Numbered from the stretch's first letter, positions 32,935 to 41,542 are shown. The stretch: 64,000 nt of DNA from Frateuria hangzhouensis (GCF_026410505.1 NZ_JAPMIU010000005.1:124001-188000), one strand, 5' to 3'. Numbers and translations: made by a program. Notes: a model not told the origin generated them from the sequence alone.

Positions 32935-33669
32935 TCAGCGGCTCCGCTTCAGGTCGAGCACCAGCACGCCGGCGGTGAGCCAGGCGAGGATGGTGAACAG
33001 GAAATACATCAGGTCGCGCACGTCCAGCACGCCGCGGGCGATCGCCTCGAAGTGCCGCAGGATCGACAGATGCGCCACGCCATTGACCAGCTTGCGCGGC
33101 AGCGCGCCCTGGAAGAAGTCGAGCACCTGCGGCTGGCCGACCAGGATCAGCAGCACGCACACCAGTGCGGTGAGGATGAAGGCCACCACCTGGCTGCGGG
33201 TGAGCGTGGACAGGCACGCGCCGATCGCCAGGAACGCCCCGGCCATCAGCCAGCTGCCCAGGTAGCCGGCGAAGATCACGCCGTTGTCCGGATCGCCCAG
33301 ATAGTTGACGGTCACCCAGATCGGAAAGGTCAGTGCCAGCGCCAGGCCCAGGAACAGCCAGGCCGCAAGGAACTTGCCCAGCATCGCCTGCACCAGCGTC
33401 ACCGGCAGGGTGAGCAGCAGCTCCAGTGTGCCGGCCTTGGATTCCTCGGCCCACATGCGCATCGACAGCGCCGGCGCCAGGATCAGGTACAACCACGGAT
33501 GCATCGCGAAGAACGGCTGCAGATCCGCCAGCCCGCGCTCGTAGAAATCGCCCGCGTAGAAGGTGAGCAGCCCGGCCAGCACCAGGAAGATCACCAGGAA
33601 CACGTAGGCCACCGCGGTGACGAAATAGCTGCGCAGCTCGCGGCGCATGATGGCGATGACGGGGGTCAT
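32935..33669 (-). CDS. ABC transporter permease (GldF-like, ABC-2 type)
   Basis: 244 residues with six hydrophobic segments, starting MTPVIAIMRRELRSYFVTAV. The segment SMRMWAEESKAGTLELLLTLP (about 74-94) is the coupling region typical of ABC-2/NosY/GldF permeases. It lies between the ATPase and the GldG-like gene on the same strand. No ribosome-binding site is visible; the space before the ATG is filled by five tandem heptamers. Confidence 0.92.
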   Translation of the reverse strand: MTPVIAIMRRELRSYFVTAVAYVFLVIFLVLAGLLTFYAGDFYERGLADLQPFFAMHPWLYLILAPALSMRMWAEESKAGTLELLLTLPVTLVQAMLGKFLAAWLFLGLALALTFPIWVTVNYLGDPDNGVIFAGYLGSWLMAGAFLAIGACLSTLTRSQVVAFILTALVCVLLILVGQPQVLDFFQGALPRKLVNGVAHLSILRHFEAIARGVLDVRDLMYFLFTILAWLTAGVLVLDLKRSR

Positions 33670-33704
33670 GGGACTCGGGACTCGGGAGTCGGGAGCCGGG
33701 ATTC
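33670..33704. repeat. Five tandem GGGA(C/G)TC-type heptamers at the permease start
   Basis: GGGACTC GGGACTC GGGAGTC GGGAGCC GGGATTC, abutting the permease ATG (33669) on the minus strand. It occupies the usual Shine-Dalgarno position. Two further fragments (CCGAATCCCGACCC near 33775) suggest a mirrored arm at the far side of the 118-base spacer. Confidence 0.8.
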
Positions 33705-33787
33705 GCAAAACCAGGCCGCGGTCGGGGAATGCTTGGGGTGCAGGAACGTCCAGTCCCGGCATGCGACACCCTGCCGAATCCCGACCC

Positions 33788-34714
33788 TCACGCCCCCTCC
33801 CCCATCGTGATCTGCCGGAACACCTCGTCTAGCCGGCCGCGCTCGAGCTGGATCTCCGATACCTCCAGGCCCTGCTCGCGCAGCAGATTCTCGACCGGCT
33901 CGAGGATGCGTGCGCCGGGCCTGGGGAACGCGGTAATGCGCCCATCCAGCGGATCCACCTCGATCGCCGCCACCTGCGGCAGGCGGCCAAGCATTTCCTG
34001 CGAGACGCCGCTGCCCGGCGCGCTGAAGGACACCGCGCCGTGGTAGCGCGAGCGCGCCTCCAGCTCGGCCGGGGTGGCGTCGGCCAGCAGCTTGCCGCGC
34101 GCGATGATCACCACGCGGTTGCACAGGGCATGGACTTCTTCCAGCAAATGGGTGGAGATGAGGATGGTGCGCTCGCGCGCCATCGAATCGATCAGCTGGC
34201 GCACCGCGTGTTTCTGGTTGGGGTCCAGGCCATCGGTCGGCTCATCCAGCATCAGCACCGGCGGGTCGTGCAAGATTGCCTGCGCCAGGCCCACGCGGCG
34301 GCGCAGGCCCTTGGACAGCGTGTCGATGCACTGCTCCAACACCTCCTCCAGTTGCAGATGCGCCACCACTTCCTCGAAGCGGCGCCGGCCGGTCTCGGCC
34401 GGCAGTGCGCGCACGCGCAGGATGAAGGTGAGGAACTCGCGCACGGTCATCTCGCCGTAACTGGGCGCACCCTCGGGCAGGTAGCCCAGCGCGCGCTTGG
34501 CCGCGAGCGGTTCGCGCTGCACGTCATGACCGCAGACCCGCGCGGTACCGGAGGTCGGCGCCAGGAACCCGGCGATCATGCGCATGGCGGTGGACTTGCC
34601 CGCGCCATTGGGGCCGAGCAACCCCAGCACCTGGCCAGGCTCGGCGCGGATGGACAACGCATCCACCGCCGTGAGGCGGCCATAGCAGCGGGTCAGTCGG
34701 TCGGCTTCGATCAT
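33788..34714 (-). CDS. ABC transporter ATP-binding protein (GldA-like)
   Basis: 308 residues. Walker A GPNGAGKS (about 33-40), signature LSKGLRRRVGLAQ, Walker B VLMLDEPTDGLDP, and the H-loop STHLLEEV. The C-terminal 90 residues are the extra domain found in GldA/NatA-type ATPases. It powers the adjacent permease and GldG-like subunit. First gene of this three-gene operon on the minus strand. Confidence 0.93.
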   Translation of the reverse strand: MIEADRLTRCYGRLTAVDALSIRAEPGQVLGLLGPNGAGKSTAMRMIAGFLAPTSGTARVCGHDVQREPLAAKRALGYLPEGAPSYGEMTVREFLTFILRVRALPAETGRRRFEEVVAHLQLEEVLEQCIDTLSKGLRRRVGLAQAILHDPPVLMLDEPTDGLDPNQKHAVRQLIDSMARERTILISTHLLEEVHALCNRVVIIARGKLLADATPAELEARSRYHGAVSFSAPGSGVSQEMLGRLPQVAAIEVDPLDGRITAFPRPGARILEPVENLLREQGLEVSEIQLERGRLDEVFRQITMGEGA

Positions 34715-34911
34715 GCGGCGTGGTGGGGTGGCTGGCCTGTCACTGTATCGCACCGGCGCGGGACTGCGGCGGGGTTGTCCCAACCACCGTCGGCCCCTTC
34801 CCCGGCAAGCGGACAAGCATTAATCGCGCGCCGCCGCCTGTCGGGCCTTCCTCCGCTTTCGGGGAGGGCTCCCGAAGAAGGATGGGGCGACATTGCCGGA
34901 AACCCGCCGCC

Positions 34912-34947
34912 AAAAAAAATCCTGCCCGCACGAGGCGGGCAGGATTT
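34912..34947 (-). terminator. Rho-independent terminator of the SRPBCC gene
   Basis: Read on the minus strand, AAATCCTGCCCGC pairs with GCGGGCAGGATTT (13 bp, 5-base loop), followed by a run of eight T. Sits 25 bases beyond the stop of the SRPBCC gene. The clearest intrinsic terminator in the window. Confidence 0.93.
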
Positions 34948-34971
34948 GATGGAGCGCAACCGCGTCGGGCG

Positions 34972-36375
34972 TTACTCGCCGGCGCTGGCGGCCTCGGCCG
35001 GCGCCTCGGAGGAGGAGGCGGCGGCAGCGGAGCCGGCGGCGGCGGGCGCCGAGGCGCTGCTGGCCGGGGCCGGCTCCAGGGTCGGCTGCGGAATGCCGGC
35101 GGCCTGCTCCGGGGTCTGCTCCGGCACGTTGTCGCCGATCAGCGGCAGAAAGACCTCGAACTTGGCGTACGTGGTGACGTTGCCGTCCTTGTCCTTGGTT
35201 TCCGGCTGGACTTCGATGTCGTACAGGCGGTTGGTGACTTCGTCGAACTTGTAACCGTGGGTCTGAGCGTAGGCCTTGAGCATGTCGCGCGTCAGCGGGA
35301 CGCCGGCACCCGTGCCATTCCACACGCCCACCAGCGAGGGTTCGCCGAAGGCCAGCGTGGCGCGGACGTTGCCACCAACGATCAGCCGGCCGAAGCGGTC
35401 ATGGTCGCCCGGCTGCGGGCCAGCCGGCTTGGCGTCGGCTGCGGTGCTGCTGGCGCTGGCCGGCGCACTGGAGGCCTCGGCCGGGGCTTCTTCGCCGAGC
35501 TTGGGCGGCTGCGGCGCGGTCAGCTCCTGGCTCTGGCCGGCGACGGTCAGGCTGGTGGCGTCGATCGGCATCCCCACGTCGAAGGCGTAGGTCTGGTCGC
35601 CGTAGCTGGTAGTGAAGATGACGCGCGGACCGACCACGTTCACGCCCAGCTTCTTGGCCGTGTCCTGGATCTGCTTGACCGCCGCGGCGGTGGTTTCGTC
35701 GAGGGCGGCCAGGCCGCCGCTGCGCTGGATCGAGGTCGGCACCAGCAGCATCGGCGTGGGCTGGGTCGGCCGGATGTACGGGACCAGCGTGCCGTAATCG
35801 ATGTTCGGCACCGCCGCCAGCACGTTCTGCAGGTTGCCCAGGCTGGACTGGATGAGCGAGTCCGGCGCGCCATGGATGTACAGGTTGGAGTAGCGGTTGA
35901 CCAGGTTGAAGCCGTAGGCCACGTCATACGACCAGGTGACCTTGGTCAGCTGGTGACGGCTGCCCTGGCGCTCCAGGTCGAGCGTGAAGTGCTTGTCCTG
36001 ACCGCGCCAGCCGTTGTCCAGGTTCCAGATGATCTTGGCGCTGTTGACGGTGTTGTCGATCTTGTAGAAATCGGGCTCGGCGCTGGCGATGGTCAACGTG
36101 CCGTCGCCGATCTTGTCGCTGTTCCAGCTGATCTGCGCGCCAGGGCCATAGGCGTTGCCGGACAGCTTGTACTGGATCTGCGGATCGTCCTGGCGCAGCG
36201 AGGAGTAATCCTCGAAGCGTCGGTAGTTGTCGAGGATGTCGTAGACCTGGCGCATGTCTTTGCCAAAGACCAGCGATCGCTCCACATGGCCACTGCCGGG
36301 CATGATCACGCCTACCACGACACCGACCACGGCGACGATGATCAGGGCCACAATGAATTCAAGAACACGCATCAT
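34972..36375 (-). CDS. SRPBCC/polyketide-cyclase-like membrane-anchored protein
   Basis: 467 residues. An N-terminal membrane helix (about 5-25) is followed by an SRPBCC-like domain (HVERSLVFGKDMRQVYDILD ... YSSLRQDDPQIQYKLSGNAYGPGAQISWNS). A second domain extends to about residue 420, and the last 45 residues are an Ala/Ser/Pro/Glu-rich low-complexity tail. Typical of a xanthomonad family of unknown function. Start at the double ATG 36375/36372. It has its own terminator and a 380-base upstream gap, so probably monocistronic. Confidence 0.8.
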   Translation of the reverse strand: MMRVLEFIVALIIVAVVGVVVGVIMPGSGHVERSLVFGKDMRQVYDILDNYRRFEDYSSLRQDDPQIQYKLSGNAYGPGAQISWNSDKIGDGTLTIASAEPDFYKIDNTVNSAKIIWNLDNGWRGQDKHFTLDLERQGSRHQLTKVTWSYDVAYGFNLVNRYSNLYIHGAPDSLIQSSLGNLQNVLAAVPNIDYGTLVPYIRPTQPTPMLLVPTSIQRSGGLAALDETTAAAVKQIQDTAKKLGVNVVGPRVIFTTSYGDQTYAFDVGMPIDATSLTVAGQSQELTAPQPPKLGEEAPAEASSAPASASSTAADAKPAGPQPGDHDRFGRLIVGGNVRATLAFGEPSLVGVWNGTGAGVPLTRDMLKAYAQTHGYKFDEVTNRLYDIEVQPETKDKDGNVTTYAKFEVFLPLIGDNVPEQTPEQAAGIPQPTLEPAPASSASAPAAAGSAAAASSSEAPAEAASAGE

Positions 36376-36756
36376 TACCAGGGTTCTCCGAGCGTTTTCC
36401 GCGCAGCGCTAAAGGTTCCCGTCGGATCCCGCGCCACGGGGGCGAACCCCGGAGGAAGGCACAGGCGAGGGTCGGCGAATACCGAAGCTTGGGATGGTAC
36501 TTGCTCGCGGGCTGGAACGCTATCGGGCAGCCAGGGGCCTGTCTGGGGGCCGTGAAAACGGTGCCTGGAGCGCCTGCTGGCGGCTCTGCCACTGCCCTCC
36601 ACGATGGCCGAGATTTCTTCGCCCGCGGCGCTACGCGCCAGCGCCCAGCGCAAGCGGGGCTGTGTGACACCCACGGGCTTGCCCGCCTTCGCCTCGCCCG
36701 TACCCCTCCTGCAAAGGCGGCACCGTTCGTTGATCGGCCCGCTTCGCAACCGCCCA
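36376..36756. other. 381-base gap without a supported gene
   Basis: Lies between the response-regulator stop and the SRPBCC start, both on the minus strand. It contains small GC-rich inverted segments (GGGCTTGCCC, GGGGCTGTGTGACACCC area) but no clear terminator, promoter or known repeat. A TTG-started frame spans it exactly but its Arg/Pro/Ser-rich composition looks non-coding. Confidence 0.6.
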
Positions 36757-37398
36757 TCAGACGATGCCGAGCTCCAGCGCCTTGAGTACCGCGCGGGTAC
36801 GGTCGCGCACGCCGAGCTTGGAAAGAATGTTCGAGACGTGGTTCTTCACCGTGCCCTCGGCCACCTTCAGCGAGTTGGCGATCTCCTTGTTTGAATAACC
36901 GCCGGAGAGCAGGCGCAGGATTTCCGTCTCGCGCTCGGTGAGCGGATCGGGCTGTTCCAGGCTGGTGAACTGGTTCTGCATGCGCCCCACCCCGGCGAGC
37001 AGCCGCTGGGTGACCATCGGCGCCACCAGCGAACCGCCGGCGGCGACGGTGCGCACGGCCTCGACCAGCTGTTCCAGCGAGACGTCCTTCAGCAGATAAC
37101 CGCGCGCGCCGGCTTTCAGCCCCTGCAGCACCAGTTGGTCGTCGTCGAAGGTGGTCAGGATGATGGTCGGCGGCAGCTCACCGCGCGCCGAGAGCGCCTG
37201 CAGCACCTCCAGCCCGCTCATGTTGGGCATGCGCAGGTCCAGCAGCACCACGTCGGGCTTGATCCGCGGGATATCCGCCACTGCCTGCGCGCCGTCGGCG
37301 CATTCGGCCACCACGCGGATGTCTTCGGCCAGGTCCAGCAGCGAACGGACACCCTGGCGCACCAGGTTCTGGTCATCGACGAGACAGACGGAAATCAT
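36757..37398 (-). CDS. NarL/FixJ-type response regulator (DesR-like)
   Basis: 213 residues. Receiver domain with phospho-acceptor D54 in VVLLDLRMPN, acidic pocket D8-D9 and K104. The C-terminal LuxR-type helix-turn-helix is LTERETEILRLLSGGYSNKE and on. GAGGAA lies six bases before the ATG. The sensor kinase is immediately upstream on the same strand, so the pair forms one two-component system. Target genes unknown; the promoter region of the pair has a direct repeat that may be a binding site. Confidence 0.93.
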   Translation of the reverse strand: MISVCLVDDQNLVRQGVRSLLDLAEDIRVVAECADGAQAVADIPRIKPDVVLLDLRMPNMSGLEVLQALSARGELPPTIILTTFDDDQLVLQGLKAGARGYLLKDVSLEQLVEAVRTVAAGGSLVAPMVTQRLLAGVGRMQNQFTSLEQPDPLTERETEILRLLSGGYSNKEIANSLKVAEGTVKNHVSNILSKLGVRDRTRAVLKALELGIV

Positions 37399-37498
37399 CG
37401 CGGTTCCTCGATTGCGGTGATGGCCCGCGCCTTCCACGCGGGAAATGTGGCGGCCGGGCACTGCCGGCCATTTTGGCATGAGCCGTGCCCGGCTGCCG

Positions 37499-38728
37499 TC
37501 ATGGCACGCTCAACGCCGGCGGCTCCAGCCGCGAGGGCGTGTGGGCCAGTTCCAGCGCCTCGCCCAGCGGCAGGCGCACGGTCAGCGCGAACCCCTCGCT
37601 GACGGCGGTGTCCACGGCCACGCTGCCGCCGAACTCGGCCAGCCGTTCGCGCATGCCGGAGAGCCCGTTGCCGGGTTTGAAATGTGCCGCGCCGCGGCCG
37701 TCGTCGCGCGCGTGCAGCCCCATCTGGTTGGCGTCGGCGTAGGCGAAGGTGAGCCAGAGCTGGCGTGCACCGGCATGTTTGGCGCAGTTGGTGATGATCT
37801 CCTGCGCGCAACGCAGCAGTACCTGCGCGCGCCGCGGGTCCTCCACGCTGAAGCGTGGCGGCATGTCCACGTGCACGCTCAGCCCCGGCACGCCTTCGAT
37901 CAGGCTGCGCAGCGCCTGGGTGAGGTCGATGGCGTCGTCCTGGCGCAGCTCGCTGACCGCCTCGCGCACGTCCGACAGCAGGTGCCGCGCGGTGGCCTGC
38001 GCCTTGCGCACATGCTCGGCCGCCGAATCGTTGGCCAGGTGGCTGGCCACCTCCAGGTTGAGGCTGAGCGCGGTCAGGTGGTGCCCGATCAGGTCGTGCA
38101 GCTCGCGCGCGATGCGCATGCGCTCGGCAATGCGGGTCGATTCGGCCAGCAACGCACGGGTGGCGCGCAGTTCGGAATTGAGCCGTCGCTGCGCCTCGCG
38201 CGCCTCGGTCTGCTGGCTGGCCACCATCGAGGTGAAGAACGCCAGCGCGGAAATGCCCAGGTACATGCAGACCTGCAGGAACGCCGTGACGATGGTCCAG
38301 CCCATGTAACTGGCGATGATCGGGATCAGCATCAGGTTCTGCGCCAGCATCCACACCAGCCCGGCCACCACCGGCAACTGCCAGGGCAGCACCACGGCGA
38401 TCACCAGCATCAGCATGGCCGACAGGCCGCTCTGGCTGAACCAGCCCATCGCCACCGCCGAGCCGGTCAGCGCCACCAGGCCGAACAGCTTGAGTACCTG
38501 CGCGCGGCCGCTCTGGCGGCTCATGCCCGAGCGTCCGGTCAGCAGCAGGTAGGTCAGCCCGAACACGATGTAGGAAAGGATCCACCCCGAAATGTTGGGG
38601 TTGCTCCACCACGCATTGACCTGGGCCAGGCTCCAGCTGCCCGGCAGCAGCGGCAGCGCCACGCAGAGGTAGGTGAACAGCCCGGTCAGCCGCAGCAGCC
38701 GGATGTGGTTGAAGTTGGTCCAGGACAT
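37499..38728 (-). CDS. Sensor histidine kinase, DesK-like (HisKA_3)
   Basis: 409 residues. Five to six membrane segments (residues about 12-168) without a large periplasmic loop, as in DesK-type membrane-state sensors, then the HisKA_3 dimer helix with H211 in ARELHDLIGHHLTALSLNLE. The ATP lid region has EIITNCAKHA (N box) and GNGLSGMRERLAEFGG (G box). A good promoter (TTGCAC-16-TATGAT) ends six bases before the ATG, suggesting a leaderless mRNA. Confidence 0.93.
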   Translation of the reverse strand: MSWTNFNHIRLLRLTGLFTYLCVALPLLPGSWSLAQVNAWWSNPNISGWILSYIVFGLTYLLLTGRSGMSRQSGRAQVLKLFGLVALTGSAVAMGWFSQSGLSAMLMLVIAVVLPWQLPVVAGLVWMLAQNLMLIPIIASYMGWTIVTAFLQVCMYLGISALAFFTSMVASQQTEAREAQRRLNSELRATRALLAESTRIAERMRIARELHDLIGHHLTALSLNLEVASHLANDSAAEHVRKAQATARHLLSDVREAVSELRQDDAIDLTQALRSLIEGVPGLSVHVDMPPRFSVEDPRRAQVLLRCAQEIITNCAKHAGARQLWLTFAYADANQMGLHARDDGRGAAHFKPGNGLSGMRERLAEFGGSVAVDTAVSEGFALTVRLPLGEALELAHTPSRLEPPALSVP

Positions 38729-38734
38729 GGCGGC

Positions 38735-38762
38735 ATCATAGGCCCCCGCCAGCCGCGTGCAA
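38735..38762 (-). promoter_or_regulatory. Sigma-70-type promoter of the kinase/regulator operon
   Basis: On the minus strand TTGCAC (38762-38757), 16 bases, TATGAT (38740-38735), then GCCGCC and the ATG at 38728. The predicted start of transcription falls on or beside the start codon. Confidence 0.6.
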
Positions 38763-38802
38763 TGCGCGAAAAGTCACCCTGTCGCAAGTGGCGCAGGCTC
38801 GC

Positions 38803-38821
38803 GTTTTACAAAGGTTTTACA
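38803..38821. promoter_or_regulatory. Direct repeat GTTTTACA x2, 11-bp period
   Basis: GTTTTACA (38803-38810), AAG, GTTTTACA (38814-38821). The AT-rich repeats stand out against the GC-rich surroundings. The 11-base period places both on one face of the helix. Located between the divergent kinase and GNAT genes. Candidate binding site for a response regulator. Confidence 0.5.
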
Positions 38822-38856
38822 GCCGCCCACAGGATGTGCGCCCCGCCCCCGCATGC

Positions 38857-38894
38857 CATAATGCGCACATTGCGGGACGCCTTCGGGGGCGTCC
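38857..38894 (+). promoter_or_regulatory. -10 box and leader hairpin of the GNAT-minCDE genes
   Basis: CATAAT (38857-38862) followed by the hairpin GGACGCC-TTCGGG-GGCGTCC (38875-38894) about 35 bases before the ATG. The -35 is unclear. The hairpin would sit in the 5' leader. Confidence 0.4.
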
Positions 38895-38929
38895 ACCGGT
38901 ATCACCTGCCTTATTCTGCGGAGCAACGA

Positions 38930-39565
38930 ATGGCCTTAGCCATCCGCGACGTGCGCGAGCACGATCTGGATGCCGTGCTGGCGCTCAACAACGCCGCCGG
39001 CCGCTCCATCCTCGCCCTGGACGCCGCGCAGCTGCGCTACTTCTACGAGCGTGCCGAGTATTTCCGCGTGGCCGAGATCGACGGCCACCTGGCCGGCTTC
39101 CTGATCGCCCTGCGCGACGGTGGCAACTACGACAGCTCCAACTACCGCTGGTTTTCCGAGCACTACGAGTCGTTCGTCTACATCGACCGCATCGTGATCG
39201 CCAATGCCTATCGCCGGCACGGCCTGGGCAAGGTGTTCTATTGCGACGTCACCAGCTACGCCGAAGTGCGCGTGCCGCTGCTCACCTGCGAGGTATTCCT
39301 GGAGCCGCGCGACGACGTGGTGGTGCTGTTCCACGGCACCTATGGCTTCCAGGAAGTGGGACAGCAACGCATGGCCGAACGCGGGCCGCAGGTCAGCCTG
39401 CTGGCCAAGGACCTGCCCAGCTACGCCTTCGTTCGCGAGACCTGGCTCGAACACGGCGGCCTGCCCGACGTGCCGTGGCTGGCCGAGCGCCAGTTACCGG
39501 TGTCCGCCGCCGCCCTTTCCCCCGCTTCCCAGCCGCGCCGCCTCGCCGGAGAGCGGCGCCCGTGA
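38930..39565 (+). CDS. GNAT family N-acetyltransferase preceding minC
   Basis: 211 residues starting MALAIRDVREHDLDAVLALN. The acetyl-CoA loop is VIANAYRRHGLGKVFYCDV (about residues 90-108). The last 25 residues are Pro/Ala/Arg-rich. GGAG lies seven bases before the ATG. Its TGA overlaps the GTG of minC (GTGA), so it is the first gene of the min operon. Whether it acetylates a cell-division protein is unknown. Confidence 0.9.
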   Translation: MALAIRDVREHDLDAVLALNNAAGRSILALDAAQLRYFYERAEYFRVAEIDGHLAGFLIALRDGGNYDSSNYRWFSEHYESFVYIDRIVIANAYRRHGLGKVFYCDVTSYAEVRVPLLTCEVFLEPRDDVVVLFHGTYGFQEVGQQRMAERGPQVSLLAKDLPSYAFVRETWLEHGGLPDVPWLAERQLPVSAAALSPASQPRRLAGERRP

Positions 39566-40347
39566 CTGAGGCCCTGCATTCCAAGATGGATACATCCGAC
39601 GCCTGCGATCTGCGCTTCGGCCAGGTCGGCATTGCCTGCGTGCGCGTGCGCCGCGTCGACGCCGCCGCTTTGTGCGAGGAGCTGGAGCGCCGCGTGCGCT
39701 CGGCCCCGCAGCTGTTCTCCCGCGCCGCCGTGGTGCTGGACCTGTCGCACCTGCTCGACCTGCCCGACGACGGCACCGTCGACGCACTGCTCGAAGCGGT
39801 GCGCAGCGCCGGCATGCTGCCGGTGGGGCTGGCCTACGGCACCAGCGCCACCGAGGCGCTGGCCCAGCGCATGGGGCTGCCGCTGATCGCCAAGTTCCGC
39901 GCCGCCTACGAGCCGGCCGAGGGCGGCAGCATCGCGCCGCCCGCCCCGGCGCCGGCCGCCGCGCCCGCGCCCGCTCCGGTACGCGAACCGATCCACGCCG
40001 CCCCGCCGGCCGGTCCGGCGCTGGGCGCGCAACATCACGAGGGCACCGTGCGCTCCGGCCAGCAGGTCTACGCGCGCGACCGCGACCTGGTGGTCACCGG
40101 CGCCATCGCCAACGGCGCCGAAGTGATCGCCGACGGCTCCATCCACGTCTACGGCGGCCTGCGCGGCCGCGCCATGGCCGGCGCGCAGGGCGACGAGAAG
40201 GCACGCATCTTCGTGTCCGACTTCCGCGCCGAGCTGGTGGCCATCGCCGGCCACTACCGCGTGTTTGAACAGATCCCCAAGGACCTCGAAGGCCAGGCTG
40301 TGCAATGCTGGCTCGATGGTGAAAAATTGATGATCGCCCGGCTGTGA
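39562..40347 (+). CDS. minC: Septum-site determining protein MinC
   Basis: 261 residues from the GTG at 39562; an ATG at 39586 would give 253. N-terminal domain (FGQVGIACVRVRRVD ... LAYGTSATEALAQRMGLPL), a Pro/Ala linker (about 120-150), then the C-terminal beta-helix (VRSGQQVYARDRDLVV, GAEVIADGSIHVYGGLRGRA) that binds MinD and FtsZ. Blocks FtsZ assembly away from midcell. GTGA overlap with the GNAT gene favours the GTG start, with GGAGAG upstream. Confidence 0.93.
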   Translation: MTEALHSKMDTSDACDLRFGQVGIACVRVRRVDAAALCEELERRVRSAPQLFSRAAVVLDLSHLLDLPDDGTVDALLEAVRSAGMLPVGLAYGTSATEALAQRMGLPLIAKFRAAYEPAEGGSIAPPAPAPAAAPAPAPVREPIHAAPPAGPALGAQHHEGTVRSGQQVYARDRDLVVTGAIANGAEVIADGSIHVYGGLRGRAMAGAQGDEKARIFVSDFRAELVAIAGHYRVFEQIPKDLEGQAVQCWLDGEKLMIARL

Positions 40348-40385
40348 CCGGCGATTCCCACCCAAGTCACTCCGGAGAAGAACCC

Positions 40386-41201
40386 TTGACCGCTGAGATT
40401 ATCGTCGTCACGTCCGGCAAAGGCGGCGTCGGCAAGACCACCACCAGCGCCTCGCTGGCCACCGGCCTTGCGATGGCCGGCAAGAAGGTTGCCGTGATCG
40501 ACTTCGACGTCGGCCTGCGCAACCTCGACCTGATCATGGGCTGCGAGCGACGGGTGGTCTACGACTTCGTCAACGTGGTCAACGGCGAAGCCACGATCAA
40601 GCAGGCCCTGATCAAGGACAAGCGCCACGACAACCTGTTCGTGCTGGCCGCCAGCCAGACCCGCGACAAGGATGCGCTGACCCAGGAAGGCGTGGAGAAG
40701 GTGCTCGACGACCTCTCCAACGACGGCTTCGACTACGTCGTCTGCGACTCGCCCGCCGGCATCGAAAAGGGCGCGCACCTGGCGATGTACTTCGCCGACC
40801 ACGCGGTGGTGGTGGTCAATCCGGAGGTTTCCTCGGTACGCGACTCGGACCGCATCCTGGGCCTGCTCTCCAGCAAGACCCGTCGCGCCGAACGCGGCGA
40901 GGGCGCGATCACCCAGCACCTGCTTCTTACCCGCTACAACCCCGGGCGCGTGGCACTGGGCGAGATGCTCAGCGTCAAGGACGTGGAGGAAATCCTCGGC
41001 ATCAGCGTGGTCGGCGTGATCCCCGAATCGGAGAACGTACTGGCCGCCTCCAACGCCGGCGTGCCGGTGATCCTGGACGACAACTCCCATGCCGGGCAGG
41101 CCTACCGCGACACGGTCGCGCGCATCCTCGGCGAAGAGCGTCCGTTGCGTTTCACTGAAGTGGCCAGGAAGGGCTTTCTCCAGCGCGTGTTCGGAGGTTG
41201 A
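40386..41201 (+). CDS. minD: Septum-site determining ATPase MinD
   Basis: 271 residues from TTG at 40386 (read [20 protein letters not shown]), with GGAGAAG six bases upstream. This start matches the family N-terminus; an earlier GTG at 40344 would add 14 atypical residues. Deviant Walker A GKGGVGKT at 11-18, Walker B region [11 protein letters not shown], and the C-terminal amphipathic membrane-targeting helix ([11 protein letters not shown]). Drives MinC and MinE dynamics at the membrane. Confidence 0.95.
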   Translation: MTAEIIVVTSGKGGVGKTTTSASLATGLAMAGKKVAVIDFDVGLRNLDLIMGCERRVVYDFVNVVNGEATIKQALIKDKRHDNLFVLAASQTRDKDALTQEGVEKVLDDLSNDGFDYVVCDSPAGIEKGAHLAMYFADHAVVVVNPEVSSVRDSDRILGLLSSKTRRAERGEGAITQHLLLTRYNPGRVALGEMLSVKDVEEILGISVVGVIPESENVLAASNAGVPVILDDNSHAGQAYRDTVARILGEERPLRFTEVARKGFLQRVFGG

Positions 41202-41203
41202 AC

Positions 41204-41470
41204 GTGGGCATTCTCGATTTCCTGAAGCGCAAGCCGGAACCCACCGCCACGGTCGCCAAGGAACGCCTGCGCATCATCGTGGCGCAGGAGCGCTCCACCC
41301 GCGGTGCGCCGGACTACCTGCCGCTGATGCGCAACGAACTGCTCGAGGTGATCAAGAAGTACGTCAACGTCGACCTCGACGCGATCAACATCAACGTCGA
41401 GCGCGACAGCGGACATGAGGTGCTGGAGCTCTCCGTCGCCCTGCCCGAGGGCAAGAGCGCCACGCCGTAA
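41204..41470 (+). CDS. minE: Cell-division topological specificity factor MinE
   Basis: 88 residues from GTG at 41204 ([20 protein letters not shown]). GGAGG is six bases upstream, and the family begins MG(L/I)xDFL, so this start is preferred to the TTG at 41198. The [11 protein letters not shown] segment is the anti-MinCD helix/strand, followed by the dimer domain. Starts two bases after the minD stop. A family A repeat follows. Confidence 0.95.
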   Translation: MGILDFLKRKPEPTATVAKERLRIIVAQERSTRGAPDYLPLMRNELLEVIKKYVNVDLDAININVERDSGHEVLELSVALPEGKSATP

Positions 41471-41475
41471 TCCCC

Positions 41476-41536
41476 GTAGGGTGGGCTTCAGCCCACCTTG
41501 CTCCAAATCAGAGCGGTGGGCTGAAGCCCACCCTAC
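41476..41536. repeat. Repeat family A, copy 7
   Basis: Intact pair GTAGGGTGGGCTTCAGCCC and GGTGGGCTGAAGCCCACCC with a short spacer, six bases after the minE stop. Confidence 0.95.
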
Positions 41537-41542
41537 GCGTCC

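Noticed and set aside
34912-34947. The 34.9 kb hairpin as a bidirectional terminator also serving the ABC operon
   Set aside because: The T-run is present only on the minus strand after the SRPBCC gene, and the ABC operon begins downstream on the same strand, so it is not needed to end a plus-strand transcript.
36375-36749. A 124-codon TTG-started frame that exactly fills the gap between two minus-strand genes
   Set aside because: Arg/Pro/Ser-rich composition, no Shine-Dalgarno and no recognisable domain. The TAATG junction may be coincidental. Kept only as an observation about the gap.
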